Assembly: GCA_022819605.1 (NCBI GenBank)
Contig: JAJEGW010000059.1
Span: 35,100-99,099, forward strand
Reading direction: 5' to 3'
Length of the DNA stretch: 64,000 nucleotides
Source: Silicimonas sp.
Lineage (GTDB): Bacteria > Pseudomonadota > Alphaproteobacteria > Rhodobacterales > Rhodobacteraceae
Positions within the stretch are counted from its first letter, which is position 1. Each line of letters starts with the position of its first letter. Both the position numbers and the translations under genes were made by a program. Below, in pieces: positions 9,607 through 19,493 of the stretch. The notes under the pieces were generated by a model. The model did no database searches. It worked only from the letters and a program-made list of their open reading frames with translations, and was not told the origin of the DNA.

Positions 9607-9625
9607 GCCGGCAGGGGAGGGAGAC

Positions 9626-10987
9626 ATGAAGAAAGCCGTGTTGAAATCAGGTGCCGCGCTGGTGCTGGCCCTTGCGTGGGCGCTGCCGGCGGCGGCGGAA
9701 CTGCCCGCGAGCCAGATCGCGAGGCTCGGGGCTGACCTGACACCGCTCGGCGGGCAGCGCGCGGGCAACGCTTCGGGCACGATACCTGCCTGGAACGGCG
9801 GTATCACCAGGCCGCCGAGGGGCTATTCGCGGGGAGACCACCACCCCGACCCGTTCGCGGGCGACCGGCCGCTCTTTGTCATTGACGGATCGAACGTGGA
9901 TGCCCACCGCGGGCGCCTATCGGTCGGTCACCAGCGGATGCTCGAACTGTACCCGAGCTTTCGCATGAAGGTCTATCCGACGCGTCGCAGCGCCTCTGCG
10001 CCAAAGCGCATCTACGATGCGACAAGGCGGGCGGCCGCCACTGCGCATCTCGAGGACAATGGCAACGGCGTCGGCGGTGCCGTGATCGGCATCCCCTTCC
10101 CGATTCCCTCGAACGGACTCGAAGCGATCTGGAACCACCTGCTGCGCTATCGGGGCGAAACGGTGAGCTGCATGATGGGACAGGCGGCCGTCACGGCAGG
10201 CGGCGACTACACGATCGTCCAGTTCGAGGTAGAGGCTGAACTGCGCTATTCGCTTCCCGGCATGACGGAAGCGGCGCTCGACAACACGATGATGTACTTC
10301 AAGCAGAAGGTCCTCGCGCCTACGCGGCTTGCGGGAGACATTCTACTTGTTCACGAAACCATGAACCAGGTGCGGGAACCCCGGCGGGCATGGACCTACA
10401 ATCCAGGTCAGCGGCGCGTCCGGCGCGCACCCAACGTCGCCTACGACAATCCCGGCACCACGACTGACGGCCTGCGAACCGCAGATCAGTTCGACATGTT
10501 CAACGGGGCGGTCGACCGATATAACTGGAAGCTGGTCGGCAAGCGCGAGCTGTATGTGCCTTACAACTCATACCAGCTGCACAGCGACGATCTCTCCTTT
10601 TCGGACATCCTGACTCCGCGGCACGTCAATCCCGATCACCTCCGCTACGAACTGCATCGCGTATGGGTGGTCGAGGCGACGCTCGCCAGCGGCGCCCGCC
10701 ACGTCTACAAGCGGCGCACGTTCTACATTGACGAGGATTCCTGGCAGATCCTGGTGGCGGACATCTACGACACGCGGGACCGGCTGTGGCGATTCTCGGA
10801 AGGGCACGTGATCAACTACTACGAGAACCCGCTGGTCTGGCCCACGCTCGAGGTGCACCATGACCTGCAAGCGAGGCGATACCTAGCCTTGGGTCTCGAC
10901 AACGAATTCCCGATGTGCGCCATGGATGCCAGGATCAGGTCGAGGGACTTCACCGTGTCGGCGCTGAGGCGGGAAGGCCGTCGATAG
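9626..10987 (+). CDS. DUF1329 family periplasmic protein, LolA-like fold
   Basis: A 453-residue protein with a cleavable signal peptide (MKKAVLKSGAALVLALAWALPAAAE). The mature N-terminus has the DUF1329 block LTPLGGQRAGNASGTIPAWNGGI, and later blocks such as RRAWTYNPGQRRVRRAPNVAYD and PYNSYQLHS also match. DUF1329 proteins are thought to have a LolA-like half-barrel that could shield a lipid in the periplasm. GGGGAGGG sits 7 bases before the ATG at 9626. It follows the DUF1302 gene by 19 bp, so the two products are likely made together. The function is inferred. Confidence 0.9.
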   Translation: MKKAVLKSGAALVLALAWALPAAAELPASQIARLGADLTPLGGQRAGNASGTIPAWNGGITRPPRGYSRGDHHPDPFAGDRPLFVIDGSNVDAHRGRLSVGHQRMLELYPSFRMKVYPTRRSASAPKRIYDATRRAAATAHLEDNGNGVGGAVIGIPFPIPSNGLEAIWNHLLRYRGETVSCMMGQAAVTAGGDYTIVQFEVEAELRYSLPGMTEAALDNTMMYFKQKVLAPTRLAGDILLVHETMNQVREPRRAWTYNPGQRRVRRAPNVAYDNPGTTTDGLRTADQFDMFNGAVDRYNWKLVGKRELYVPYNSYQLHSDDLSFSDILTPRHVNPDHLRYELHRVWVVEATLASGARHVYKRRTFYIDEDSWQILVADIYDTRDRLWRFSEGHVINYYENPLVWPTLEVHHDLQARRYLALGLDNEFPMCAMDARIRSRDFTVSALRREGRR

Positions 10988-11015
10988 AAGCAGCGGAAAG
11001 TCGGACGGTGACGTC

Positions 11016-11960
11016 TTGAAGTCCATTCGGTCCGCCGCGTGCCTTGTCGCCGCAATGCTTGCGCTTTGCGGTTCGGGGGCGGCGGAGAGTTCTGGCGGGA
11101 CGTCCGTGACCGCCCCGCATGCAGCACGAGCCCTGCTTCTTGATGGCGCACGTGTCGACGATCGGCTGATTGTCGTCGGAAGCCGCGGCCACATTCTTGT
11201 GTCCGACGACGAGGCCGAAAGCTGGCGACTGGCCTCGTCGCCCGCTCGGGCGATGCTCACCGCGATCCACATGCATGACGCACGACTCGGTTGGGCGGTC
11301 GGGCACGACGCGATCATCCTGCGTACCGTCGATGGCGGCGATACCTGGCAACGCGTTCACCACGCACCTGAAGAGGAGCGTCCGCTCCTCGACGTCCTGT
11401 TTCTCAACGCGAAGAACGGGCTGGCCACAGGTGCCTACGGCTATCTGCTCTCGACCGACGACGGAGGCGAGACCTGGGTAACCGGCACGGTCGGCGAAGA
11501 CGACTATCACATGAACGCGGTCACGTCGGCAGCGGGAGTCCTCTATGCCGGCGCCGAGGCGGGCATTGCCTACCGTTCGGATGACGGCGGTGCGAGCTGG
11601 CGGTCGCTAGAGCCGCCCTATTCCGGGTCCTGGTTTGGCGCGATCGCGCTTGATTCAAGCACGGTGATCCTTGCAGGGCTCCGGGGCCGCATGTACAGAT
11701 CCGACGACGGCGGGTCGAACTGGACGCGCATTCCGACCGACACGAAGGCGTCGCTGACGAGCATCCTGCGCGTGGGGCCGGAGAAGATCATTGTCACCGG
11801 GCTGGACGGCGTGCTGCTGGAGAGCCGCGATGGCGGACGGAGCGCTTCGCTTCAGCGCCTGCCTGACCGGGCCGGTGTGTCGGGCGCATTGCCGCTTTCA
11901 GACGGAGGGCTCCTGCTGATCGGCGAATTCGGGGTCCGGCGCCTGCCGGCGGACCGGTAG
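11016..11960 (+). CDS. YCF48/BNR-repeat beta-propeller protein, exported
   Basis: A 314-residue protein with an N-terminal signal peptide (about 1-24). It has repeated Asp-box-like motifs: DEAESW, DGGDTW, DGGETW, DGGASW, DGGSNW and a last degenerate RDGGRS. Such spacing predicts a six- or seven-bladed propeller like YCF48 (HCF136). In photosynthetic organisms YCF48 assists photosystem II assembly. In this gene set the propeller regularly accompanies RND and DUF1329 partners, so a scaffold or adaptor role is more likely. The only start I find is a TTG at 11016, with a weak ribosome site; the upstream GTG is out of frame. It lies 28 bp after the DUF1329 gene. Confidence 0.85.
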   Translation: MKSIRSAACLVAAMLALCGSGAAESSGGTSVTAPHAARALLLDGARVDDRLIVVGSRGHILVSDDEAESWRLASSPARAMLTAIHMHDARLGWAVGHDAIILRTVDGGDTWQRVHHAPEEERPLLDVLFLNAKNGLATGAYGYLLSTDDGGETWVTGTVGEDDYHMNAVTSAAGVLYAGAEAGIAYRSDDGGASWRSLEPPYSGSWFGAIALDSSTVILAGLRGRMYRSDDGGSNWTRIPTDTKASLTSILRVGPEKIIVTGLDGVLLESRDGGRSASLQRLPDRAGVSGALPLSDGGLLLIGEFGVRRLPADR

Positions 11961-12029
11961 TCCGGCCGTGGCAGGAGTTTCAATCGGACGCTTGCCCGCC
12001 AAAGCGGGCGCAAGGCGCGGAATTCAGGC

Positions 12030-14351
12030 ATGGTGACGGGGCGGCTCGAACGAGCATTGTTTGCACGGCGGCGCGTGACGCTCGCCCTCTTTGCGGCGTT
12101 GTCGATTGCCATGGCCTGGTCCGCGTTCCAATTGCGCATCGACGCAGGCTTCACCAAGCTGGCACCTCTTCAGCATCCCTACATGAAGACGTTCCTCGAT
12201 CACCGCGAGGAGTTCGGGGGCGCGGACCGTATCGTGCTTGCGCTCATTGCGCGCGACGGCGAAATGTTCACACCGGAATACCTGGACGCGCTGCGAAGCG
12301 CGACGGATGCGGTGTTCTTTCTACCCGGCGTCGACCGCACCCAGGTATTCTCGATCCTGACGCCGAACGTGAGGTTCATAGAGGTTGTCGAGGACGGGAT
12401 TGCCGGCGGCAACGTCCTGCCAGCCGACTTTCTTCCTGACGACGCCGGCTTCCAGCAATTGCGTGAGAACATCGTCAAGGCGGGTCTGGTCGGGCGCCTG
12501 GTCGCCAACGACCTCAGCGGCGCCATCGTTGCCGCGAGGCTGCAGGAATTTCATCCGGACACCGGCGAGCGCTTGGATTACGTGGAAGTCGCGCACGAGC
12601 TCGAGCGAATTCGAGAGCAGACGCTGGAAGCTACCGACGGCATGCTCGACGTGCACATCATCGGTTTCGCCAAGGCGATTGGCGACATCGCGGACGGCGC
12701 AGGGACCGTGGCGGCGTTCTTCGCGATCGCGTTCCTGGTCGCGGCCCTGCTGGTCTATGCGTACACCCGCTCGGTCAGTGCAACGGTTGCGCTTCTCGGC
12801 TGTTCGCTTCTCGCCGTGGTCTGGCAGCTTGGCCTGCTCAGCCTGCTCGGGTTCGGGATCGATCCGCTGTCGATTCTCGTGCCTTTCCTGATATTCGCCA
12901 TCGGGGTAAGCCACGGCGTCCAGGTCGTCGGCGCGACCCACGAAGCATCGACGCGCGGCGTCGCGGCGCTCGATGCCGCGAAGGCGGGTTTTCGGCGCCT
13001 CTTGCGTCCGGGCATCGCGGCGCTCGCCTCGGATGCGGCGGGTTTCGCGACGATCGCGCTCATCGAGGTTCAGGCAATTCAGGAAGTGGCGGTTGCGGCA
13101 GGGCTCGGCGTGGCTACCATCGTGCTGACCAATCTCGGACTGCTGCCCGTCCTCCTTTCCTATGCGAGAAAGACTCCGCACCCTCCGAGAGCGCTGCCGC
13201 ACGCGGTCCGTTCGTTCCTTGCACGTGCTGCCCACCGGAAGCCAGCAGCAGTGATCATCTGCGGATGGGCGGGACTGACTCTGCTCGGAGCCACCTACGC
13301 CATTGACGTGCGGATCGGCGACGAGCAGCGGGGCGTGCCCGAACTTCGACCCGATTCAGTCTACAACAGGGATGCAAATGCGATCGGCGAGCGGTTCGAC
13401 ATTGGCGTGGACGTGCTCACCGTAATTGCCGAGACGTCATCCGAGGGCTGCATCGACTTCGAGACAATGCGGACGCTCGACGACTTCGAGTGGACCATGA
13501 GCAATGTCCAGGGCGTCGTGTCGGTTGCAGGGCTTGCGGGCGCCGCGCGGCGGCTGAACTCGGCCTGGAACGAGGGCAATCTCAAGTGGCAGACCTTGCC
13601 GCGCAACCGCTACAGCCTCGTTCAGTCGGTGTCCCCGATCCCGACTTCCAGCGGCCTCCTCAACGCCGACTGCAGCGTCATGCCCGTACACGTGTATGCC
13701 GAGGACCACAGGGCGGAAACGATCCAGCGGATCGTGGACGCGGTGAAGTCCTTCGATGCCGCCAACGCGGACGGCCCGATCGCGTTCAGGCTTGCTGCCA
13801 GCAATGTCGGCGTGATGGCCGCGACCAACGAGGAGGTCGATGCGGCGCAATTCCCGATCGTCGGATATGTCTATGCAGCCGTCATCCTGCTGGTTCTGCT
13901 CGCTTTCCGTTCCTTCCGTTCCGTTCTCTGCATCGTCCTGCCGCTTGCCGCCGTGTCGGTGCTTGCCTATGCGCTCATGGCCCTGATCGGGATCGGGCTC
14001 AAGGTATCCACCCTGCCCGTGGTGGCGCTCGGCGTCGGCGTTGGCGTCGATTACGGAATCTACATCTTCGGGCGAATTCGCGGCCACCTGCGCGAAGGCG
14101 CCTCTTTCGCGGAGGCCTACGAGCGCGCATTGCGGACGGCCGGTGCCGGGGTCATGCTGACCGGCCTCACGCTGGCTGCGGGTGTCGCGACTTGGGTTGC
14201 TGCACCGCTCCAGTTCCAGGCCGACATGGGCACGGTGCTGATGTTCATGTTTCTCGTGAACATGGCGGGCGCGGTCATGCTGCTGCCCGCGCTCGGTGCC
14301 TGGCTTTACGGGCGCCGCGGTGAGCCGGTCGGCGCATTGGGTGTTGCGTAG
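12030..14351 (+). CDS. RND superfamily (MMPL/HpnN-like) transporter
   Basis: A 773-residue permease with two-fold internal symmetry. A first TM (about 18-35) is followed by a large periplasmic domain and a TM bundle (about 228-375). A second TM (about 410-425), second periplasmic domain and second bundle (about 615-765) follow. The segments IGVSHGVQVVG and GVGVDYGIYIFGRIR are the conserved helix-4 motifs of MMPL/SSD-type exporters. It is closer to hopanoid, sterol or lipid exporters than to drug efflux pumps, and there is no adaptor protein or TolC gene nearby. As the last gene of the operon it probably supplies the energised inner-membrane step, passing substrate to or from the LolA-like and barrel proteins. 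Confidence 0.9.
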   Translation: MVTGRLERALFARRRVTLALFAALSIAMAWSAFQLRIDAGFTKLAPLQHPYMKTFLDHREEFGGADRIVLALIARDGEMFTPEYLDALRSATDAVFFLPGVDRTQVFSILTPNVRFIEVVEDGIAGGNVLPADFLPDDAGFQQLRENIVKAGLVGRLVANDLSGAIVAARLQEFHPDTGERLDYVEVAHELERIREQTLEATDGMLDVHIIGFAKAIGDIADGAGTVAAFFAIAFLVAALLVYAYTRSVSATVALLGCSLLAVVWQLGLLSLLGFGIDPLSILVPFLIFAIGVSHGVQVVGATHEASTRGVAALDAAKAGFRRLLRPGIAALASDAAGFATIALIEVQAIQEVAVAAGLGVATIVLTNLGLLPVLLSYARKTPHPPRALPHAVRSFLARAAHRKPAAVIICGWAGLTLLGATYAIDVRIGDEQRGVPELRPDSVYNRDANAIGERFDIGVDVLTVIAETSSEGCIDFETMRTLDDFEWTMSNVQGVVSVAGLAGAARRLNSAWNEGNLKWQTLPRNRYSLVQSVSPIPTSSGLLNADCSVMPVHVYAEDHRAETIQRIVDAVKSFDAANADGPIAFRLAASNVGVMAATNEEVDAAQFPIVGYVYAAVILLVLLAFRSFRSVLCIVLPLAAVSVLAYALMALIGIGLKVSTLPVVALGVGVGVDYGIYIFGRIRGHLREGASFAEAYERALRTAGAGVMLTGLTLAAGVATWVAAPLQFQADMGTVLMFMFLVNMAGAVMLLPALGAWLYGRRGEPVGALGVA

Positions 14352-14656
14352 GGCGTGTCCGGCCTGCCTGGGAACACTTGGAATTCCCAGGGATCTCGGG
14401 ACACGCATTGAGGCCTTCCGTCCCGGGTTCCAATTGTTCCGGGCCAGCTCCTGGGCTTGCACGATGAATCTCGGAACTGGTTTTGCCCGGCTCTTAATCC
14501 CGCCGGATGGCCATCCAGGGAACCTGTCGACAACCGAGAATCGAGCCCGCCGTGATTGCGGACGCGCCCCGCAAACGCGAATGCCGCCTGACTTTTTGTG
14601 CGCGTCAATTCCCTGATCGCTTTACCCGTCGGGATTCGGGAGCTAATGCTACATCC
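14352..14656. other. Intergenic between RND gene and parC, 305 bp
   Basis: No gene seen. It holds the hairpin at 14367-14391 and the parC leader. The parC frame stays open back to 14507, but the upstream part does not look like ParC. Confidence 0.6.
14367..14391 (+). terminator. Hairpin after the RND gene
   Basis: CCTGGGAA (14367-14374) pairs with TTCCCAGG (14384-14391) across a 9-nt loop, starting 16 bases after the RND stop. There is no T-run behind it, so it may be a weak or Rho-assisted terminator for the DUF1302 operon. Confidence 0.45.
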
Positions 14657-16954
14657 ATGAGCAGTGCCACTGACGAGCCCAATATCGAGTATCGGAATCT
14701 CGCGGAGCCGCTCCGCCGCGCCATCGGCGAGCGATACCTGACCTATGCGCTCTCGACAATCATGCACAGGGCCCTGCCGGACGTGCGGGACGGCTTGAAG
14801 CCGGTACATCGACGCATTCTCTACGCGATGCGGGAATTGCGGTTGAACTCGTCCGGCGGGTTTCGCAAGTCGGCCAAGATTTCAGGCGACGTCATGGGAA
14901 ATTATCACCCCCATGGCGACGGAGCGATCTATGACGCGATGGTCCGGCTCGCCCAGGAATTCAACGTTCGCTATCCGCTGGTCGACGGGCAGGGGAACTT
15001 CGGCAATGTCGACGGCGACAACCCGGCCGCATCGCGCTACACCGAGGCACGGATGACCGCAATCGCCGAGGCGCTGCTCGCAGGGCTCGACGAGGACGCG
15101 GTCGACTTTCGCCCGAATTACGACGGGACCCTGTCGGAGCCAGTGGTGCTTCCGGCGGCCTTTCCCAATCTTCTGGCGAACGGATCCAGCGGCATTGCCG
15201 TGGGCATGGCGACCAACATCCCGCCGCACAACATCGGACAGCTTTGTGACGCCTGCATTCGCCTTGCGAAGGCGAAGAATTCGGATCGCGTGCGCGACGA
15301 CACGCTGATCGATTGCGTCGAAGGCCCGGACTTTCCGACAGGTGGCGTCATAGTCGAACCACGCGAGGCGATTGCCGAAGCCTACCGGACCGGTCGCGGC
15401 GGCTTCCGCACGCGCGCAAGCTGGAGTGTCGAGGATCTGGGCAGGGGGCAGTGGCAGATCGTTGTCACGGAAATTCCTTATCAGGTGCAGAAGGGCCGCC
15501 TGATCGAGAGGCTTGCAGAGGCGATCGAGACGCGGAAGATTCCGGTTCTCGCCGATGTGCGGGACGAAAGCGCGGACGACCTTCGGATCGTACTTGAGCC
15601 ACGATCCCGCAATGTTGAGCCGGACGTTCTGATGAGCATGGCTTTCCGGACCACGGACCTGGAAGTTCGCTTCAGCATGAACATGAACGTGCTGATCGAC
15701 GGCGTGACGCCGAAAGTCGCTTCGCTCAAGGACGTGCTTCGCGCGTTCCTGGACCATCGCCGCGAGGTGCTGCAGCGCCGCTCGAAATTCCGGCGCGACA
15801 AGATCGACCACCGTCTTGAGGTGCTCGAGGGCTTCATGACCGCGTTCCTGAACCTCGACCGCGTCATTGACATCATTCGCTACGACGATGACCCGAAGCC
15901 TGCACTGATGCGCGAGGTCTGGTCCAAGGACTATGCGCGCGCGGCATCCGAGAAGGACTACAGGTCTCCGCCGCCGGGAGACGGTGAATTGTCGGAGATC
16001 CAGGTTGACGCGATTCTCAACATGCGCCTGCGCTCGCTGCGCCGCCTGGAGGAACTGGAGCTTCGGAAGGAGTTCGACGAACTTACCGAGGAGCGCGCGG
16101 ACATCGAGGATCTGCTGGAGAGCGAAGACCGGCAATGGAGAGCCATCGCTGACCAGCTGCGTGACATCAAGAAGGAATTCGGCGACGAGCGCCGTACCCG
16201 GTTCGGCGAAGCGGTCGAGATCGAGGACGTGCCGCTGGAGGCGATGATCGACCGTGAGCCGGTCACCGTCGTGTGTTCGAAGATGGGCTGGATCCGGGCG
16301 ATGAGCGGCCATGTCGATCTCTCCCGGGAGTTCAAGTTCAAGGACGGAGACGGCCCCCTCCACGCGTTCCATGCCGAAACGACCGACCGGCTTCTTCTTC
16401 TGGGCACGAACGGCCGTTTTTACACGCTGTCCGTCGCGAACCTGCCGGGCGGCCGGGGCATGGGGGAGCCGGTGCGCCTGATGGTCGACCTGCCGAACGA
16501 AAGCGAGATCGTGGCCCTTCTTGTGCATCGGCCCGGGCAAAGGCTCCTTGTTGCATCGTCCGCCGGCTTCGGCTTCGTGGTTTCCGAGGACGAGGTCGTG
16601 GCGCAGACACGTGCCGGGAAGCAGGTTCTCAACGTCAAGGCCGATGCGACTGCCGCTGCCTGCCGTTCCGTCGAAGGCGATCATGTCGCCGTCGTGGGGA
16701 TGAATCGAAAGATGCTCCTGTTCCCTGTTGCGGACCTTCCGGAAATGTCGCGCGGCAAGGGCGTGCGCCTTCAGAAGTACAGGGACGGCGGGCTTTCGGA
16801 CGCCAGAACCTTTGACCTGTCAAAGGGACTCACATGGCTTGACCCGGCTGGCCGGACCCGAACCGTTGCGGAACTGGACAACTGGCAGGGAGCCCGCGCG
16901 TCGGCCGGGCGGATGGCGCCCCGCGGCTTCCCGCAAGACAACAAGTTTTCCTGA
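14657..16954 (+). CDS. parC: DNA topoisomerase IV subunit A
   Basis: Breakage-reunion subunit of topoisomerase IV (765 residues), which decatenates sister chromosomes. The N-terminal block has [37 protein letters not shown] and the catalytic tyrosine Tyr128 in [10 protein letters not shown]. The C-terminal half carries the beta-pinwheel repeats. Its length and motifs fit alphaproteobacterial ParC rather than GyrA; I see no clear GyrA box. The ATG at 14657 matches relatives. The site equivalent to E. coli Ser80 is Gly89, and Asp93 replaces Glu84 in the quinolone-binding helix. It appears monocistronic. Confidence 0.94.
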   Translation: MSSATDEPNIEYRNLAEPLRRAIGERYLTYALSTIMHRALPDVRDGLKPVHRRILYAMRELRLNSSGGFRKSAKISGDVMGNYHPHGDGAIYDAMVRLAQEFNVRYPLVDGQGNFGNVDGDNPAASRYTEARMTAIAEALLAGLDEDAVDFRPNYDGTLSEPVVLPAAFPNLLANGSSGIAVGMATNIPPHNIGQLCDACIRLAKAKNSDRVRDDTLIDCVEGPDFPTGGVIVEPREAIAEAYRTGRGGFRTRASWSVEDLGRGQWQIVVTEIPYQVQKGRLIERLAEAIETRKIPVLADVRDESADDLRIVLEPRSRNVEPDVLMSMAFRTTDLEVRFSMNMNVLIDGVTPKVASLKDVLRAFLDHRREVLQRRSKFRRDKIDHRLEVLEGFMTAFLNLDRVIDIIRYDDDPKPALMREVWSKDYARAASEKDYRSPPPGDGELSEIQVDAILNMRLRSLRRLEELELRKEFDELTEERADIEDLLESEDRQWRAIADQLRDIKKEFGDERRTRFGEAVEIEDVPLEAMIDREPVTVVCSKMGWIRAMSGHVDLSREFKFKDGDGPLHAFHAETTDRLLLLGTNGRFYTLSVANLPGGRGMGEPVRLMVDLPNESEIVALLVHRPGQRLLVASSAGFGFVVSEDEVVAQTRAGKQVLNVKADATAAACRSVEGDHVAVVGMNRKMLLFPVADLPEMSRGKGVRLQKYRDGGLSDARTFDLSKGLTWLDPAGRTRTVAELDNWQGARASAGRMAPRGFPQDNKFS

Positions 16955-17343
16955 AGCAGGGCGGATCAATTGCGGAAACAGGAAACCAGGCGTTCAGGAC
17001 ATCGCATGGCGCGCCACGCCCACGATCAGCCCGCCGTGCGGGAGCGGCTGCGGAGGTCCGATAGCCGCGGAAGGGAGAGGTTCAGTCCGGGCGATGCATC
17101 GACATGGAGTGCCATGCCTACGATTTTCGGCGTGACCAGGAATCTGGCATCATCGCGCCGAAATCCCGAAGAACGGTCAAGGGGTCTCAGCCCGTCTGCG
17201 CGCGTCCCCCGACACAGTACCGAAGCCGCGCATGTTCAATGGGGGGTGTCGGATAGCATGGCCGTGGGCGAATTTCCGGCGGGTCTGAACTTGGGGGCGG
17301 ACCACACATTTCAATCACGTCGGCCAACCGGCGGCACCGTCGA
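16955..17343. other. Intergenic, 389 bp, no gene seen
   Basis: The stretch separates parC from the aconitase X gene. Short overlapping open frames exist but none is recognisable. The aconitase X promoter should be here; I cannot place it with confidence. Confidence 0.55.
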
Positions 17344-19032
17344 ATGACAGCCGACGCGGCACGTCTCGTCGTTCCGGCCGACGTGGAAGGCGAGATTGTC
17401 GTCTGCTCCGAAGGACTGAGTTTCTGGGGCGGCGTTGACCCGGACACTGGCGTGGTGATCGACGCACATCACCATCTTCACGGCCAGTCCGTCGCGGGCA
17501 GGATTGTCCTCATGCCGACGAGCCGCGGATCCTGTTCTGGCAGCGGCGTCTTGCTTGCACTCGCCCTGAAGGGACATGCTCCGGCAGCGTTGATCTTTCG
17601 GGAGGACGAGGAGATCCTGACTCTTGGCGCGGCGATCGCGTCCCGCATGTTCGACAAGACGGTTGGCGTGGCGCGGGTTTCGGCGGCGGATTACATCGCG
17701 TTGAGTTCGGCGAGGACCGCAAGGATGCGCGGCAATCGCGTGACGACGGATGGCATCTCCATTGACCTGCACAAGGTGTCCGGCGGAGATCTGGAACTGA
17801 CACCGTCCGACAGATCCAAGCTTGACGGCGACCAGGGAAAGGCCGTTGCGCTTGCCATGGAAGTGGTCTGCGCCGTGGCTGCTTCGCAGGGCGCGAAGCG
17901 GTTGGTCGACGTGTCGAGGGGTCACATTGACGGCTGCATCCTTGCACACCCTGCCAATCTCGTCTTCGCCGAGAGGATGGCCGGGATGGGCGCCAGGGTT
18001 GCCGTTCCGACCACGATGAACGCGATTTCCGTTGATCGCGAGAACTGGACCGAACACGACCTGCCGCCGGGATTCGGGGAGGCGGCCAGCCAACTTGCGG
18101 ACGCCTATGTCCGGATGGGCGCGCGGCCGACCTTCACGTGCGCGCCGTATCTGGCCGACGATGCACCCCGATTTGGCGAGAACATCGGCTGGTCGGAATC
18201 GAACGCCGTCATTTTCGCCAACAGCGTCCTTGGCGCACGGACGGCCAAGCACCCGGACTACCTTGATCTTTTCGTCGCCCTGACCGGGCGGGCACCGGAA
18301 ACCGGGGTCTATCTGCCAGCGAACCGGCGGCCGCGCATGGTGATCGAGGTCGAACTGCCAAGAGACCACGACGATGCGCTCTGGCCGCTCCTTGGGTGGG
18401 TCGCCGGGCGTCTGGCCCCGGATCGCGTTCCGCTCCTGACTGGACTGGAGCCTGCCGCGCCAGGCCGTGACGACCTGCGCGCCTTGTGTGCCGCCTTCGG
18501 AACGACTTCTGCGGTACCATTGCTGCATGTCGCCGGGGTGACGCCGGAAGGCGACCTGGCACCGGCCTCGGATGCTGCACGGGCTCGCGTAACGGTGGCC
18601 GATCTGGCCGAGGCTTGGGAGCGGTTCAATTCCGGTCCGGCGAATGTCGACCTCGTGGCCCTTGGAAGTCCGCATCTCTCGCTAGAGGAAACAAGGCGGT
18701 TCGCTGCCTTGATGTCAGGCGCGGCAAGACACCCCGACACGTCGGTCATAGCGACTCTCGGCCGAGACATCCTATCGAAGGCGCAGTCCGAAGGATTGGT
18801 TGCCCGCCTGGAAGCGTCCGGGGTGCGCCTCATCCCGGATCTGTGCTGGTGCTCGATAATCGAGCCTGTCTTTCCGAGGGACGCAAATACCTTGATGACC
18901 AATTCGGGCAAGTATGCGCATTACGCGCCCGGTCTGTGCGGCAGGAACGTGCGGTTCGGCAGCCTGTCCGACTGTGTAGCTGCCGCCAAGACCGGTGTCG
19001 CAGCAATCGAGCGGCCGGATTGGCTGCAATAG
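17344..19032 (+). CDS. Aconitase X (fused DUF126-DUF521), probable cis-3-hydroxy-L-proline dehydratase
   Basis: A 562-residue single-chain aconitase X. Residues 1-135 form the small (DUF126) domain with GRIVLMPTSRGSCSGSGV. Residues about 155-560 form the large (DUF521) domain with VDVSRGHIDGCIL, ARPTFTCAPYL, GWSESNAVIFANSVLGARTAK, the CWCSIIEP strand and NSGKYAHYAPGLCGR. The Cys residues in these blocks are the expected metal-cluster ligands. Characterised bacterial homologues dehydrate cis-3-hydroxy-L-proline; archaeal ones act on phosphomevalonate. The neighbouring DapA-like and proline-racemase-family genes and amino-acid transporter favour the hydroxyproline reaction. The start is the ATG at 17344. 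Confidence 0.88.
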   Translation: MTADAARLVVPADVEGEIVVCSEGLSFWGGVDPDTGVVIDAHHHLHGQSVAGRIVLMPTSRGSCSGSGVLLALALKGHAPAALIFREDEEILTLGAAIASRMFDKTVGVARVSAADYIALSSARTARMRGNRVTTDGISIDLHKVSGGDLELTPSDRSKLDGDQGKAVALAMEVVCAVAASQGAKRLVDVSRGHIDGCILAHPANLVFAERMAGMGARVAVPTTMNAISVDRENWTEHDLPPGFGEAASQLADAYVRMGARPTFTCAPYLADDAPRFGENIGWSESNAVIFANSVLGARTAKHPDYLDLFVALTGRAPETGVYLPANRRPRMVIEVELPRDHDDALWPLLGWVAGRLAPDRVPLLTGLEPAAPGRDDLRALCAAFGTTSAVPLLHVAGVTPEGDLAPASDAARARVTVADLAEAWERFNSGPANVDLVALGSPHLSLEETRRFAALMSGAARHPDTSVIATLGRDILSKAQSEGLVARLEASGVRLIPDLCWCSIIEPVFPRDANTLMTNSGKYAHYAPGLCGRNVRFGSLSDCVAAAKTGVAAIERPDWLQ

Positions 19033-19102
19033 CCTTCGCCTCGCTCCTCGCTTGACATTTCGCGCGGAACGGAGCCCGTGGTTCACTGAGCAGGAGTCCC
19101 TC

Positions 19103-19370
19103 CATCTCGCCGGCGTCCTCGGTGCGGAAGGCCGTCCGCTCAGCGACCTCACGGTCAACCGGTACCTGCGTTTCCTCGGCTGCAGCCTGTGCAACCGAAG
19201 GGTGCGACCGGCGAAAGCGGCTCCGGCGGCCGCCTCAGCCAGCCGCTGCGATTCGAGATTCAGTGCCTTGCAGGCGAGTTCGGCCTGGAGATCTCGGCCT
19301 GCCACTCTTCGACGGGGTCATGCAAATGGAACCGGACGAGCACCGCATGTTCGACCAAGGCCGCGAAAGG
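19103..19370 (+). pseudogene. Decayed ISAzo13-family transposase fragment
   Basis: Pieces of an ISAzo13-type transposase can be read across at least three frames. The segment from 19103 gives HLAGVLGAEGRPLSDLTVN then RYLRFLGCSLCNRR, like the family's helix before 'LLRELGYSLQANRK'. After a frame change and a large internal deletion, 19213-19335 gives SGGRLSQPLRFEIQCLAGEF, then LEISACH and GSCKWN. After another shift comes DEHRMFDQ. This tracks the family pattern ...ETGLEI..CHFPPGTSKWNKIEHRMF. No terminal inverted repeats or target duplication were found. The remnant fills the gap between the aconitase X and DapA-like genes. Confidence 0.65.
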
Positions 19371-19493
19371 GCGCCGGGCATTCGCGAAGGAACGTCTGGC
19401 AGAGGCACATCGGGAAGCGCTGCAGCCTGATTGCGTCCAGGTCGAATTCAGCGTTCTTTTGGGCTGCGTTGTTGCAGAGAAACGGGGGGATCA

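Noticed and set aside
14882..16684. 600-codon open frame on the minus strand opposite parC
   Set aside because: It is the antisense shadow of an unmistakable parC in high-GC DNA; the translation shows no known domain.
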